Of a stretch of DNA of 64,000 nucleotides, positions 56,059 through 64,000 are shown piece by piece. Source of the DNA: Pleionea sediminis (GTDB lineage Bacteria; Pseudomonadota; Gammaproteobacteria; Enterobacterales; Kangiellaceae); assembly GCF_007570825.1 (NCBI RefSeq), contig NZ_SUNB01000010.1, positions 1 to 64,000 of the forward strand, given 5' to 3'. The translations under genes and the position numbers were made by a program. The notes under the pieces were generated by a model, which was not told the DNA's origin, made no database searches, and saw only the letters and a list, made by a program, of their open reading frames with translations. Every line of letters begins with the position of its first letter. Position 1 is the stretch's first letter.

Positions 56059-56643
56059 TTAACGATCAATAATATCGTTCAGATGGTTTTCAATGGTGAA
56101 AACATGTTCATCATGAGCACCCAGATTTCTTAAAGCCTCAGCAAGCAACAATAGGTACTCGCTGTTTTTTCCAGAAGGGCCTTCACTGCGTGCAATATGC
56201 TCTGCAATATCAGATTCGGGTAACGGACCAAGATAAGCGGCATTTTCTGGAGAGGCAATGTAAATGAGACCTTTTACAATTTTTGTAATTTGGTTGTGAG
56301 AATCTAATAACCGACACTCAATCTCGTGACGCAAATAACCATTCTTTTCTCGAATGTTAAGATGCTCAAAAACTTCTTCCGTCACTCGATAAGCCATTCC
56401 CATACATTCCGAGCCAGGCGACTCAATTAACGTTAGCACCCTTCCCGGCCGTTCTGGCGTCCCTCGATGATCGTGACTTCCCTGCCAAAATTTTCTTTGC
56501 CAGCCGTTAATAACGGCTTTTTGCTTGTCCAAAAAAGGAAAGTCCACTTTGTAAATTAGCGAGCCATAACCAAACAACCAGATCTCATGATAGTTCGATA
56601 AGTTCTGCCGTGATTGATTCTGTTTTGATGTGTCGTGGCTCAT
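56059..56643 (-). CDS. Gamma-glutamylcyclotransferase (ChaC family)
   Basis: This 194-residue ChaC-type enzyme degrades glutathione or gamma-glutamyl peptides to 5-oxoproline. The substrate loop is LFGYGSLIYK (about residues 29-38); the family segment GWQRKFWQGSHDHRGTPERPGRVLTLIE (about 55-82) and the catalytic-glutamate region LNIREKNGY follow. An AAAGGA Shine-Dalgarno lies nine bases upstream. The gene stands between a DUF2797 gene and a toxin-immunity pair with no evident functional link. Confidence 0.88.
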   Translation of the reverse strand: MSHDTSKQNQSRQNLSNYHEIWLFGYGSLIYKVDFPFLDKQKAVINGWQRKFWQGSHDHRGTPERPGRVLTLIESPGSECMGMAYRVTEEVFEHLNIREKNGYLRHEIECRLLDSHNQITKIVKGLIYIASPENAAYLGPLPESDIAEHIARSEGPSGKNSEYLLLLAEALRNLGAHDEHVFTIENHLNDIIDR

Positions 56644-56889
56644 GATAGCGAATCCTTTTATAATCTGTAAAAAACTTATAACTACATTAATTAAAAACTA
56701 TATATTAAAAGGAATTAAGTCTAATCCAGCCTAAATAAGCAAAAGAATTTCACCTTTGATTGCAACTTAGCAATAAATATTAATGTTATGTAAAAGAGTA
56801 TTCGGTCGTGTAATATTTTTACTCCACGACCTAATATGCTAGTCAACCTACAATGAAAAATACCTTCCGATAATGGCAACTATTTATCG

Positions 56890-57531
56890 CTATTCATTAA
56901 CGACAGGTTCTCCAAATTCTCTCAGAATAGTTAGATGAACTTGCATATCCATTGGCTTCGCATTTTTTGCACTAATACTTCCCCCTACAAAAAGAGGAGG
57001 CTGAAAACCAAATACATTATCTCTATTCAAGCTTCCATATTGTTGAATTAATTTCTCAAAGACAGATTCGCTTAACTCATCTTGCAAATCAAAACTATCA
57101 ATATCACGAACTGCAAAAAATCTACCCAAGTTTTTTGAACGCTCTGCCTCACTAGACGCGATGTCTTTACCAATACCACCTGTAATATAGCTTCCAAAAC
57201 AAGAAACGGTTATTACTCTTGAATCCATTTCACTCCATGCTATCAACCCACCAAAAGCAGTTCGGGCAATGACGTAATAACGACCATTCTCCCCGTAACG
57301 AGTGCCTTCAAGCCACATGTCTATTAATTCATTAAACTCATCTGGATTAGTAAACCAAAGCAAACCTTTTTGATATGAACTAAATCCTTCTTCCTTCCAA
57401 AGCTCAATAAGATTCGATGGAAGCAGTGAACTGTACTTGTCAATCAGTTCCTTTGATACTTGAGTCGTAAGATCTGGCTGTCCCATATTTTCTTTAAATA
57501 TTTCAAAATATTCGTCAATCAATGTTAACAC
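56890..57531 (-). CDS. Tdi1-like immunity protein (GAD-like plus DUF1851)
   Basis: A 213-residue cytoplasmic protein. The N-terminal GAD-like domain (about residues 5-110) shows YSSLLPSNLIELWKEEGFSSYQKGLLWFTNPDEF and IARTAFGGLIAWSE; the C-terminal DUF1851 part (about 130-200) has FFAVRDIDSFDL and YGSLNRDNVFGFQP. This is the composition of Tdi1, the immunity protein against the type VI DNase effector Tde1 of Agrobacterium. A GTG (57529-57531) or a TTG three codons later may start translation; both lie inside the end of the toxin gene, so the pair is coupled. The role is inferred from family and position. Confidence 0.85.
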   Translation of the reverse strand: MLTLIDEYFEIFKENMGQPDLTTQVSKELIDKYSSLLPSNLIELWKEEGFSSYQKGLLWFTNPDEFNELIDMWLEGTRYGENGRYYVIARTAFGGLIAWSEMDSRVITVSCFGSYITGGIGKDIASSEAERSKNLGRFFAVRDIDSFDLQDELSESVFEKLIQQYGSLNRDNVFGFQPPLFVGGSISAKNAKPMDMQVHLTILREFGEPVVNE

Positions 57532-60500
57532 CTTTTGGTAGATTCAGTTTAATGTTCAAATAAGCTTTACCGTGTCCACTATTTATAGCGCCAGCAACAA
57601 AATTGTCAATATCATCTAAATGATTTTTCCAAGTGGCACCAATAGAAGAGTTTATATCTCGTCTTCCCATTTTCGTAGGCTTTGGTGAATTATACCCTCC
57701 AAAAACCATATCGGGATTATGCAATGCTGCCAAGTTTTGCTTAATCTCTTTCGTGCGCCTTTGTGCTTCCAAAAGAGCATTTTTCGGAGACATACCTTTT
57801 GCTTCCAAATTTTTAGTTAAATTCTCGGTAATATCATTAGCTAAATCATTATTCATTTGGCTTTGCAACGAACCTGCTTTTGGATTTCTTCCTCTATTCT
57901 TAATAAAAGCGTCTCTAGCTGCCTTGAATTCAAAAGCTGTCATTGAGTTTAAAGCTTTTTCTTGTGCTTTTAATTGAGAATAATACTCCTCTAGATATGC
58001 CTTTTGTTGTTTAGGACTTAGAGACTTATACTTTTTATTATAAGGGTTGAACTTTAAAGATTTTAATTCAAGTCTCTTTATCAATCTAAAGTTACCATCA
58101 TTTAAACGAATTTTTTCAGAACTAGCCTTAACTTTCGGTAAGTTTTTTGCGAGAGCAGCCGCTCCAAGAGCAACATAAATCAGACCTAGTGATCCTGCTG
58201 CAGATCTATTTGCTTCGTCTTTATTTAAGCCTGAATTATCAGCTACATAGTTTGTAAATGTCTCATGAGCTTTTTGCGCCTGCTCTCCTAAATACTGACC
58301 AACGGATGAGCTTTCAATCGCTTTGCTAATTCCAAACTTCACCGGACCAGCCGCAAGCTCTATACCCATCAAAGTATACATTACCAATGGATCATTTAAA
58401 GAATCAGCAACTTCCATCAAACCATCACCAGTAGGTAGCAACACCGGAGATGCATCTTCAATTAATCCAGCAAGGAATGAAGAATTTAATTTAGATTTAT
58501 TTTCTAAATAACTTCCTGGATCTTTATAGTAATCAGGATCCGCGATCGTAGTTACAATCTCAATCTCTTTTCCATCTACGATTTCAGTTCGTTGACCACC
58601 TGAGTATTGAGCATAATCATCAAGGTTATCCATAACTTGTTCAGTGTTGTTCACTATTGAATTAACAGTCTTGGATTGAAGAATCGAATTCACCTGTTCG
58701 TCCGAAGCTCCTATCGCCTTAATTGACTTGCCAATAAGCTCAAGTCTATCTTCAGGCAACCCTGGACTGATTGAATCTTCAACAATTTCCATTGCTAATT
58801 TACTTGCCTCTTGCTCGTTTAGTACATTAGCGTCTTTAAATTGCTGTCGTTTCAATCGATAATAATCTACATGCTCTTGTGATAATCCATCTAAGAATGA
58901 TCTTTCTGATTCATTAAAATCTTGACGATATGTAATTTCCTCAACGATTGCATTACCAACCACACTTCCAAACGCATTCGCCCATGCGCTTTGGTTATCC
59001 CAACGAGACGACTCGCCACGCTCTTTTTTGATCTTATGATTGATATATGAAGAGGCAACGCTTCGTGCGGTATCTAGAAAACCTTTGGTTAATGGATCTT
59101 TAACGCCTTGTGTGCCTGGGATTTGAGAAGCCAATGCTGCAGAAACCACATCAGACCAACGAAAATCTGCAGGAACACCAGCCAATTTATTGGCAGCAAC
59201 CGATGAAGCAGCACTAAGTGCAGCGGAAGCAACACCTCCACCCCAATTTAAAGCGCGACCTAATGATTGTGCAATTGAACTAGAATCTTTTATTGCTTTA
59301 CTATATTTTGCAACATCTTTACCAGCTTCAAGATCTTTAGCATATTCAGCAGATTTGCCCAAAGCCCCCATTCCCATCGTCGCTACGGTTGAAAAACCAT
59401 TGGATACCGCCTGACGTAACGAGAAACTCTCCACATTCCCCATTGCTTTACCAACCAACTGCGAAGCAGCGCTACCTGCCACTCCAGCGGAAAACGCAAC
59501 ACCTGCTGTAGCCATGGTAAATCCGCCAGCTCCACCAAGTAATGCCGATCCTGCCGCCATGGTTCCAGCAGAAGTCGCCCCTGTCGCTACACCAAATGCA
59601 CCTGCTGCTGCGCCCGCAGTGTAAACAGTGACAACAACAAGAACGACCACCATAATAATTTGGCCGAGTACACCACAACCTTTATCGGGTGGAGGTGGAG
59701 GTATAATCGAAGGACTGGTATCACCAATAATGTCGCCCGGATTATAGGGCTTAAAAGTCTCGGCATTATTCGCACTCGACGATGCATCAGGAATACTCAG
59801 TGACATGCCTTCTTTTAGTTCGGCGTCACTGGCTATGGCATTTTTATCGGCAATTAAATACCAAAGAGTCGAGTCACCATAAACCGATTGCGCAATGCCT
59901 CGTAAGGTATCTCCCTGATTAACCACGTATTGACCTGGCGTTGATTGAAACTCCAAAGCTTTGGCCGAACTTGACATATAATCGAAATCAGCGCCTTCTA
60001 AAGTTCCTACATCAGCAATACCTTGTCCATTAACATAAAAATAGTTTTGAAACTTATTAACTCGATCAACTTTTTGCTTCTGCTGAATAATTTGACCACT
60101 GCGGTTAAATTGATAATCGCGGAAAGTATATCGGCTGCTTCCTTCGTCATCTTGCAGTTTAACTTTTTTCAAGTTGCCACGATAATCGTAGTAATAACTC
60201 GTGTAAGCATCTTTGTAATTACTTAAGGTTGTATCAACCGTTGATCGACTTTGTTTGTAACTGTCGAACTTGGCGTATCGAGTACGATAATCCGTCGTGT
60301 AATGCACACTGTAGTTTTCACGGAATCCCGTCATACGATAATGCTCAAGATTGCCTGCAGCATCGTAAGAATCATCCAGATCGAATTCAACCAAAGACGA
60401 TCGCCAACTGGTTCCATTATTTCTGTATGTGTAAGTCGTTTGCTCCTTTACACGATCGCTGGCATTGTACTCAGACGTTGTGCGCGTTTCTTTTTTCGTT

Positions 60501-63500
60501 GTAATACGTTTATCACGGTCTTGGTCTTCTTTGTATTTCGTTTCTGATGTTACACGCCCCCAGTCATCAGAAACACGAGTCACACTGGTTTGCCATGCAT
60601 CAAACGTATCAATCTTATCCCAAGCATCAATCGATGGAGTATATGGAAGGCTCGCATATTCAACAAAATGAGAAGAACGAACATTGGTTTGATACATGTA
60701 ACCTAAATCGGTGTAGTGATACTGTTCTTCTCTGTAGGAAAATTTGGTATTACCGGGTTGTGGTATACCATTATAATAAACAGGCGGAGTTACCGCGTTA
60801 AATTTAATGTAAGAAACTCGTTGACCTAATCCATTATACGTATACTTATGACCAGTACCGGTTGTTAGCATGTTACCTTCACTGTCAAAAGTGTTCCTTT
60901 GAGAAAAAGTTTGCGTATTAGAGATATCAGGACGTTGATAACTTGCATCAACAGTAATCTTGTTGCCTACTTTATCGTAACCGTATTCAAAAGATTTAAT
61001 TTCAATACCTGAATTATGACTACTCACAGGTACTTTAACCTTTAAGATACGTCCTAACTCATCATATTGAGTATAAGTTTCTTGCTCAAAATGAGTGTGT
61101 TCCATTTGTAGGTCGACAGGCATAGAAGGTTGTAAGACTTGCGTAACTTTAATATGCGTTCCAGAATAGTCATTATGCAAATAATGCTCTTTTCGATCTC
61201 TTAAGTAATTATCAACGGTCTGTTTAACCTGTTGCCCTCTAATGTTATAACCATAAGTTTCAACATCGGTGCTGTAATAAGTTGATAAATCCACAGCTTG
61301 AACATCGGGAATTATTATTACATTACCGTCTGGTAATTCAAATGTCCCACCAATTGAAAAGTCTTTATAACGTTCATCGGTAATACTTTTTAACTTTCCA
61401 TCTTGCCAGTAGTCGTAAGCACGATAAGCCACAAAATCTTCATCGATATAGTTTTCACGTTTAACTTGTGAAAAGTCGTTGTATTCGTATTCCGTAACAC
61501 GACTGCCTAAATCAGAATAAGTTTCGACCCGACCGTATTTATCGAACGTCCAGTCCAACGAATCACCTTCGTCATTAAGATCCTGGATTTTTTTGCCTAA
61601 ATCGTTAAAGGTGTAATATTTATTCTCAGATTCATTCTGAACTACGACTACAACGTTTCCTCGAGTGTCGTATTTGTAACGTTTTGCAAGCTTTGCGGCT
61701 CTTTCTGACCTATCGCCTTTGTATTCAGTAACGCGTTGTCCTAGCGCATCGTATGTAAAGCTGTTAATAATGACTTCTTCGAGAGAGCCATTCATTCCAA
61801 CACCTTTACCATTACTAAGATAACTGGCGCCAGATTTGTTTCTAACGATTCCTGTTGAAATGACATTACCGTTAGCATCAAAGTTTTGCGTTGTTATATA
61901 ACCCAAAGCATTACGCGTCGCAACTTTACGGCCGTGGGCATCGTAAACGTATTTCGTTTTGTATCTGAGAGTATCTATCGACTCGATTTCTTGGCCCGCA
62001 TCGTTATATAACTTTTTACGTAAATTGCCGGCAGCATCTTGCGTCGCAATTAACAAACCACGAACATCGTAGTAATAATGCGTCGTTGGTGAAGCTCGAC
62101 CCGTATTATCACTTTCGTCAACCCACTGAACTTCGGGTTTAACTTCTAATGTCACTTTATTTTCGTGATTAAAACGGTATTGGGTAACGGCGTATTTATC
62201 ATTGGCGGTTCCAGGAGCATCTTTAATCAACTCCGCTGTTTCAATAACATTACCCCAACGATCGTAAGTTTGTTTAATTTCAGGACGCTGGAATGACCCT
62301 GTATCAGACGCTAATGTATCAACGTTATTTTCAAAAGCGGTAAACCCAGGTAATAACGTACGTGTTGCTTCGCCGCGTTTGTTGTATTCAAACTTAGTCG
62401 TACGATTAGCAACAACACCATCGATAGAACCTTGTTTGGACTCCTCAATTTTATTACCCATCAAGTCATAAGCATGAATAGTTACTACACCTTGATTTTG
62501 ATTGTCTCGAATTAAACGACCTGCACTGTCGTACTCAAAGAAATAGATATTTTCATCGTTATGAGTTTGTCCTTTAACACCTTTAGACTCTATTTCACCA
62601 AACGCATTATACTTAGCGACATCACTAACCCATTGCCCATTATCTTTTTGAATTTTCGTTTCGGTTTGCTTTCCATTAGCGTCGTAAACGAATTGCTTAA
62701 CCCGGTTAAACTCATAACCGTGTTCAACTTCTTGTTGATACTCCTCCCAACGAACCTCAAGTCCATCAACTAAAGTATGACCTGGTAGAATGGGTAAGTC
62801 AGGATTAATCGGCAATACAGGTTCTCTATTAGGCTCTAAGCTCAAAGTAGATGCTGACTGTTTTGTCATGAGTGTTGGGTACTCTTTTGACAAATTAGGA
62901 AGCGTAGGCCCACTAGGCAAGCTAGGGTACGTCGGTATGTTCGGGAACGTTGGAAGACTTGGCTCCGTTGGTAATGTTGGATTCGTCGGCAACGTCGGAT
63001 TTGTCGGTAAACTCGGTTCCGTTGGTGTCGTCGGATCGGTTGGTAAATTCGGCGTACCAGGTAATGGGAAATGCTCGCGAAGGATTTCTCGATACTCTTC
63101 TAAAGTGATTTCCTCATCATTGTAATAATACTTAAGTTGCCATGCCGTTTTCGTTGTTTCACTAACAAACGCAGATTCTTGGATAAGGTTACCTTGCTTG
63201 TCGTATTGGTACACAGTTTCATTGCCTAGTGCATCGGTACGCTTAATAACGTTTCCATGCCAGTCATACTGACTCAACATACGAATCGTCTCACCCTCTG
63301 CTCGGCTATTTCCAGAGGAACGAACCGTTTCAATAAGATTACCATGTGCATCGTAAGCATAAGTGGTTTTAGGCGTGACAAGTACTTGGCCCTGATAATC
63401 CATTTGATCAACAATACCACTTCGAGCAACCAAACGTGCAGACTCAACACTTAAGTCAACACGATTCAGTGCATCAAAACTGGATGTCGATACTTGCCCT

Positions 63501-64000
63501 TTTGCATCAATCGTTTTAACGATGTTACCCAGCTCATCGTACTCCATTTGAGTCACGATATCTTTATTGTCGACCGATTTTAGATCAGGAATATTTTTAT
63601 CAAGACCCGTAAACTCATAATAGTCCGCATCAACAATAATTTGATGCGTTTGGCGACCTAACTCATCGTAACGAAACTCCATAATACGATCGAAACCAAT
63701 AACAACATTACCTGCAGAAGGCTCATTCGGTACCGCATCGGTTGAAATAGAACTCAACTGAGCAACACTCAGTTGACGCGCAAATTCCGTTTGACGAATT
63801 AGCTGACCGAATCCATCGTATTCGAATTTAGTCATATACCCTTCGGCATCCACTTCATGAGTTTTCTGCCCAAGATCGTTGAAGTAAGAATAGGTTTCGG
63901 CCCAGTTATTCGCATCAATTCGAACACGTTTTTTAACAACGTTACCTTTGCTATCGTATTCAAATTGAGTTTCTGGCGATTGAGTATAGGTTGGTGTTAT
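57515..64000 (-). CDS. YD-repeat (RHS-like) polymorphic toxin with LysM and Ntox15-like C-terminus, 5' end outside window
   Basis: The frame is open to the right edge; 2161 residues are visible. Order: dozens of YD repeats (such as YDANGN and YNDFSQ forms; nucleotides 64000 to about 60000), interrupted by a proline-rich tract (63068-62875); a LysM domain (about 59945-59790, GQYVVNQGDTLRGIAQSVYG); a Gly/Ala-rich hydrophobic stretch (about 59690-59440); long helical parts with another hydrophobic segment; and a C-terminal domain (about 57990-57515). The last matches Ntox15/Tde1: MTAFEFKAARDAFIKNRGR, then the HxxD motif in LHNPDMVFGGY (His codon 57719-57721, Asp codon 57710-57712). I infer a contact- or type VI-delivered DNase. 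No canonical RHS DPxG core motif is visible. Confidence 0.85.
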   Translation of the reverse strand: MTPTYTQSPETQFEYDSKGNVVKKRVRIDANNWAETYSYFNDLGQKTHEVDAEGYMTKFEYDGFGQLIRQTEFARQLSVAQLSSISTDAVPNEPSAGNVVIGFDRIMEFRYDELGRQTHQIIVDADYYEFTGLDKNIPDLKSVDNKDIVTQMEYDELGNIVKTIDAKGQVSTSSFDALNRVDLSVESARLVARSGIVDQMDYQGQVLVTPKTTYAYDAHGNLIETVRSSGNSRAEGETIRMLSQYDWHGNVIKRTDALGNETVYQYDKQGNLIQESAFVSETTKTAWQLKYYYNDEEITLEEYREILREHFPLPGTPNLPTDPTTPTEPSLPTNPTLPTNPTLPTEPSLPTFPNIPTYPSLPSGPTLPNLSKEYPTLMTKQSASTLSLEPNREPVLPINPDLPILPGHTLVDGLEVRWEEYQQEVEHGYEFNRVKQFVYDANGKQTETKIQKDNGQWVSDVAKYNAFGEIESKGVKGQTHNDENIYFFEYDSAGRLIRDNQNQGVVTIHAYDLMGNKIEESKQGSIDGVVANRTTKFEYNKRGEATRTLLPGFTAFENNVDTLASDTGSFQRPEIKQTYDRWGNVIETAELIKDAPGTANDKYAVTQYRFNHENKVTLEVKPEVQWVDESDNTGRASPTTHYYYDVRGLLIATQDAAGNLRKKLYNDAGQEIESIDTLRYKTKYVYDAHGRKVATRNALGYITTQNFDANGNVISTGIVRNKSGASYLSNGKGVGMNGSLEEVIINSFTYDALGQRVTEYKGDRSERAAKLAKRYKYDTRGNVVVVVQNESENKYYTFNDLGKKIQDLNDEGDSLDWTFDKYGRVETYSDLGSRVTEYEYNDFSQVKRENYIDEDFVAYRAYDYWQDGKLKSITDERYKDFSIGGTFELPDGNVIIIPDVQAVDLSTYYSTDVETYGYNIRGQQVKQTVDNYLRDRKEHYLHNDYSGTHIKVTQVLQPSMPVDLQMEHTHFEQETYTQYDELGRILKVKVPVSSHNSGIEIKSFEYGYDKVGNKITVDASYQRPDISNTQTFSQRNTFDSEGNMLTTGTGHKYTYNGLGQRVSYIKFNAVTPPVYYNGIPQPGNTKFSYREEQYHYTDLGYMYQTNVRSSHFVEYASLPYTPSIDAWDKIDTFDAWQTSVTRVSDDWGRVTSETKYKEDQDRDKRITTKKETRTTSEYNASDRVKEQTTYTYRNNGTSWRSSLVEFDLDDSYDAAGNLEHYRMTGFRENYSVHYTTDYRTRYAKFDSYKQSRSTVDTTLSNYKDAYTSYYYDYRGNLKKVKLQDDEGSSRYTFRDYQFNRSGQIIQQKQKVDRVNKFQNYFYVNGQGIADVGTLEGADFDYMSSSAKALEFQSTPGQYVVNQGDTLRGIAQSVYGDSTLWYLIADKNAIASDAELKEGMSLSIPDASSSANNAETFKPYNPGDIIGDTSPSIIPPPPPDKGCGVLGQIIMVVVLVVVTVYTAGAAAGAFGVATGATSAGTMAAGSALLGGAGGFTMATAGVAFSAGVAGSAASQLVGKAMGNVESFSLRQAVSNGFSTVATMGMGALGKSAEYAKDLEAGKDVAKYSKAIKDSSSIAQSLGRALNWGGGVASAALSAASSVAANKLAGVPADFRWSDVVSAALASQIPGTQGVKDPLTKGFLDTARSVASSYINHKIKKERGESSRWDNQSAWANAFGSVVGNAIVEEITYRQDFNESERSFLDGLSQEHVDYYRLKRQQFKDANVLNEQEASKLAMEIVEDSISPGLPEDRLELIGKSIKAIGASDEQVNSILQSKTVNSIVNNTEQVMDNLDDYAQYSGGQRTEIVDGKEIEIVTTIADPDYYKDPGSYLENKSKLNSSFLAGLIEDASPVLLPTGDGLMEVADSLNDPLVMYTLMGIELAAGPVKFGISKAIESSSVGQYLGEQAQKAHETFTNYVADNSGLNKDEANRSAAGSLGLIYVALGAAALAKNLPKVKASSEKIRLNDGNFRLIKRLELKSLKFNPYNKKYKSLSPKQQKAYLEEYYSQLKAQEKALNSMTAFEFKAARDAFIKNRGRNPKAGSLQSQMNNDLANDITENLTKNLEAKGMSPKNALLEAQRRTKEIKQNLAALHNPDMVFGGYNSPKPTKMGRRDINSSIGATWKNHLDDIDNFVAGAINSGHGKAYLNIKLNLPKGVNID
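62875..63068 (-). repeat. Proline/threonine-rich tandem repeat inside the RHS-like gene
   Basis: About 60 residues of degenerate repeats of the type LPTNPTLPTEPS, six to nine residues per unit, visible in DNA as repeated ttggtaaa/gttggt words. It forms a rigid linker between two blocks of YD repeats. Such tracts vary in length between strains by slippage. Confidence 0.75.

Noticed and set aside
62875..63068. Tandem words in the RHS-like gene as a CRISPR array
   Set aside because: Units are short, degenerate and in frame, encode a proline-rich linker, and have no spacers; no CRISPR array or cas gene is in the window.

Overview
The window looks like chromosomal DNA of a marine-type gammaproteobacterium with moderately low GC. 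The order recA-recX-alaS-csrA-tRNA-Ser, the block sdhCDAB-sucABCD divergent from gltA, and the RoxA, FdxA and PepN homologues all fit Gammaproteobacteria. The pdhABC-type E1-alpha/beta complex and the overall style recall the Kangiellaceae, but that placement is inference; nothing here fixes a genus.

Region 1 (1-5650) is the end of an integrated element, probably a prophage or phage-like island. It holds a partial winged-helix (replication-type) protein, a Cro/CI-like divergent regulator pair with repeated operator-like sites, a five-gene minus-strand operon of small membrane and secreted proteins without recognisable function, two small plus-strand genes (one DUF4224-like) and a tyrosine recombinase. 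The recombinase gene ends 74 bases from the 3' end of tRNA-Arg(ACG), the likely attachment gene. The other end of the element lies to the left of the window.

Region 2 (5650-14600) is core genome: tRNA-Arg, tRNA-Ser, csrA, alaS, recX and recA on the minus strand, then pncC divergent from mutS-fdxA. Region 3 (14600-26500) is a TCA-cycle block: sdhCDAB-sucABCD on the minus strand and gltA divergent, sharing a 348-base control region with two promoters and repeated TTTGCG motifs. No lpd (E3) gene accompanies either 2-oxoacid dehydrogenase locus here.

Region 4 (26500-55900) is mixed housekeeping: an XrtA/PEP-CTERM-type secretion ATPase and sugar transferase; tryptophan 2,3-dioxygenase; fRMsr; two cyclic-di-GMP proteins; asnS; small redox proteins; a secreted HExxH peptidase; purB; a RoxA-GNAT-DUF7931 operon; a MATE exporter; two identical tRNA-Glu genes and one tRNA-Ala; pyruvate kinase; PepN; and a pdhABC operon whose E2 has two lipoyl domains and two E3-binding domains.

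Region 5 (55900-64000) ends in a polymorphic-toxin locus. A giant YD-repeat (RHS-like) protein, cut by the window end, carries a proline-rich repeat, a LysM domain, a glycine/alanine-rich hydrophobic region and a C-terminal Ntox15-like (Tde1-type DNase) domain. It overlaps a Tdi1-like (GAD-like plus DUF1851) immunity gene. The best candidates for undescribed biology are the five-gene membrane module of the integrated element and the architecture of this toxin.
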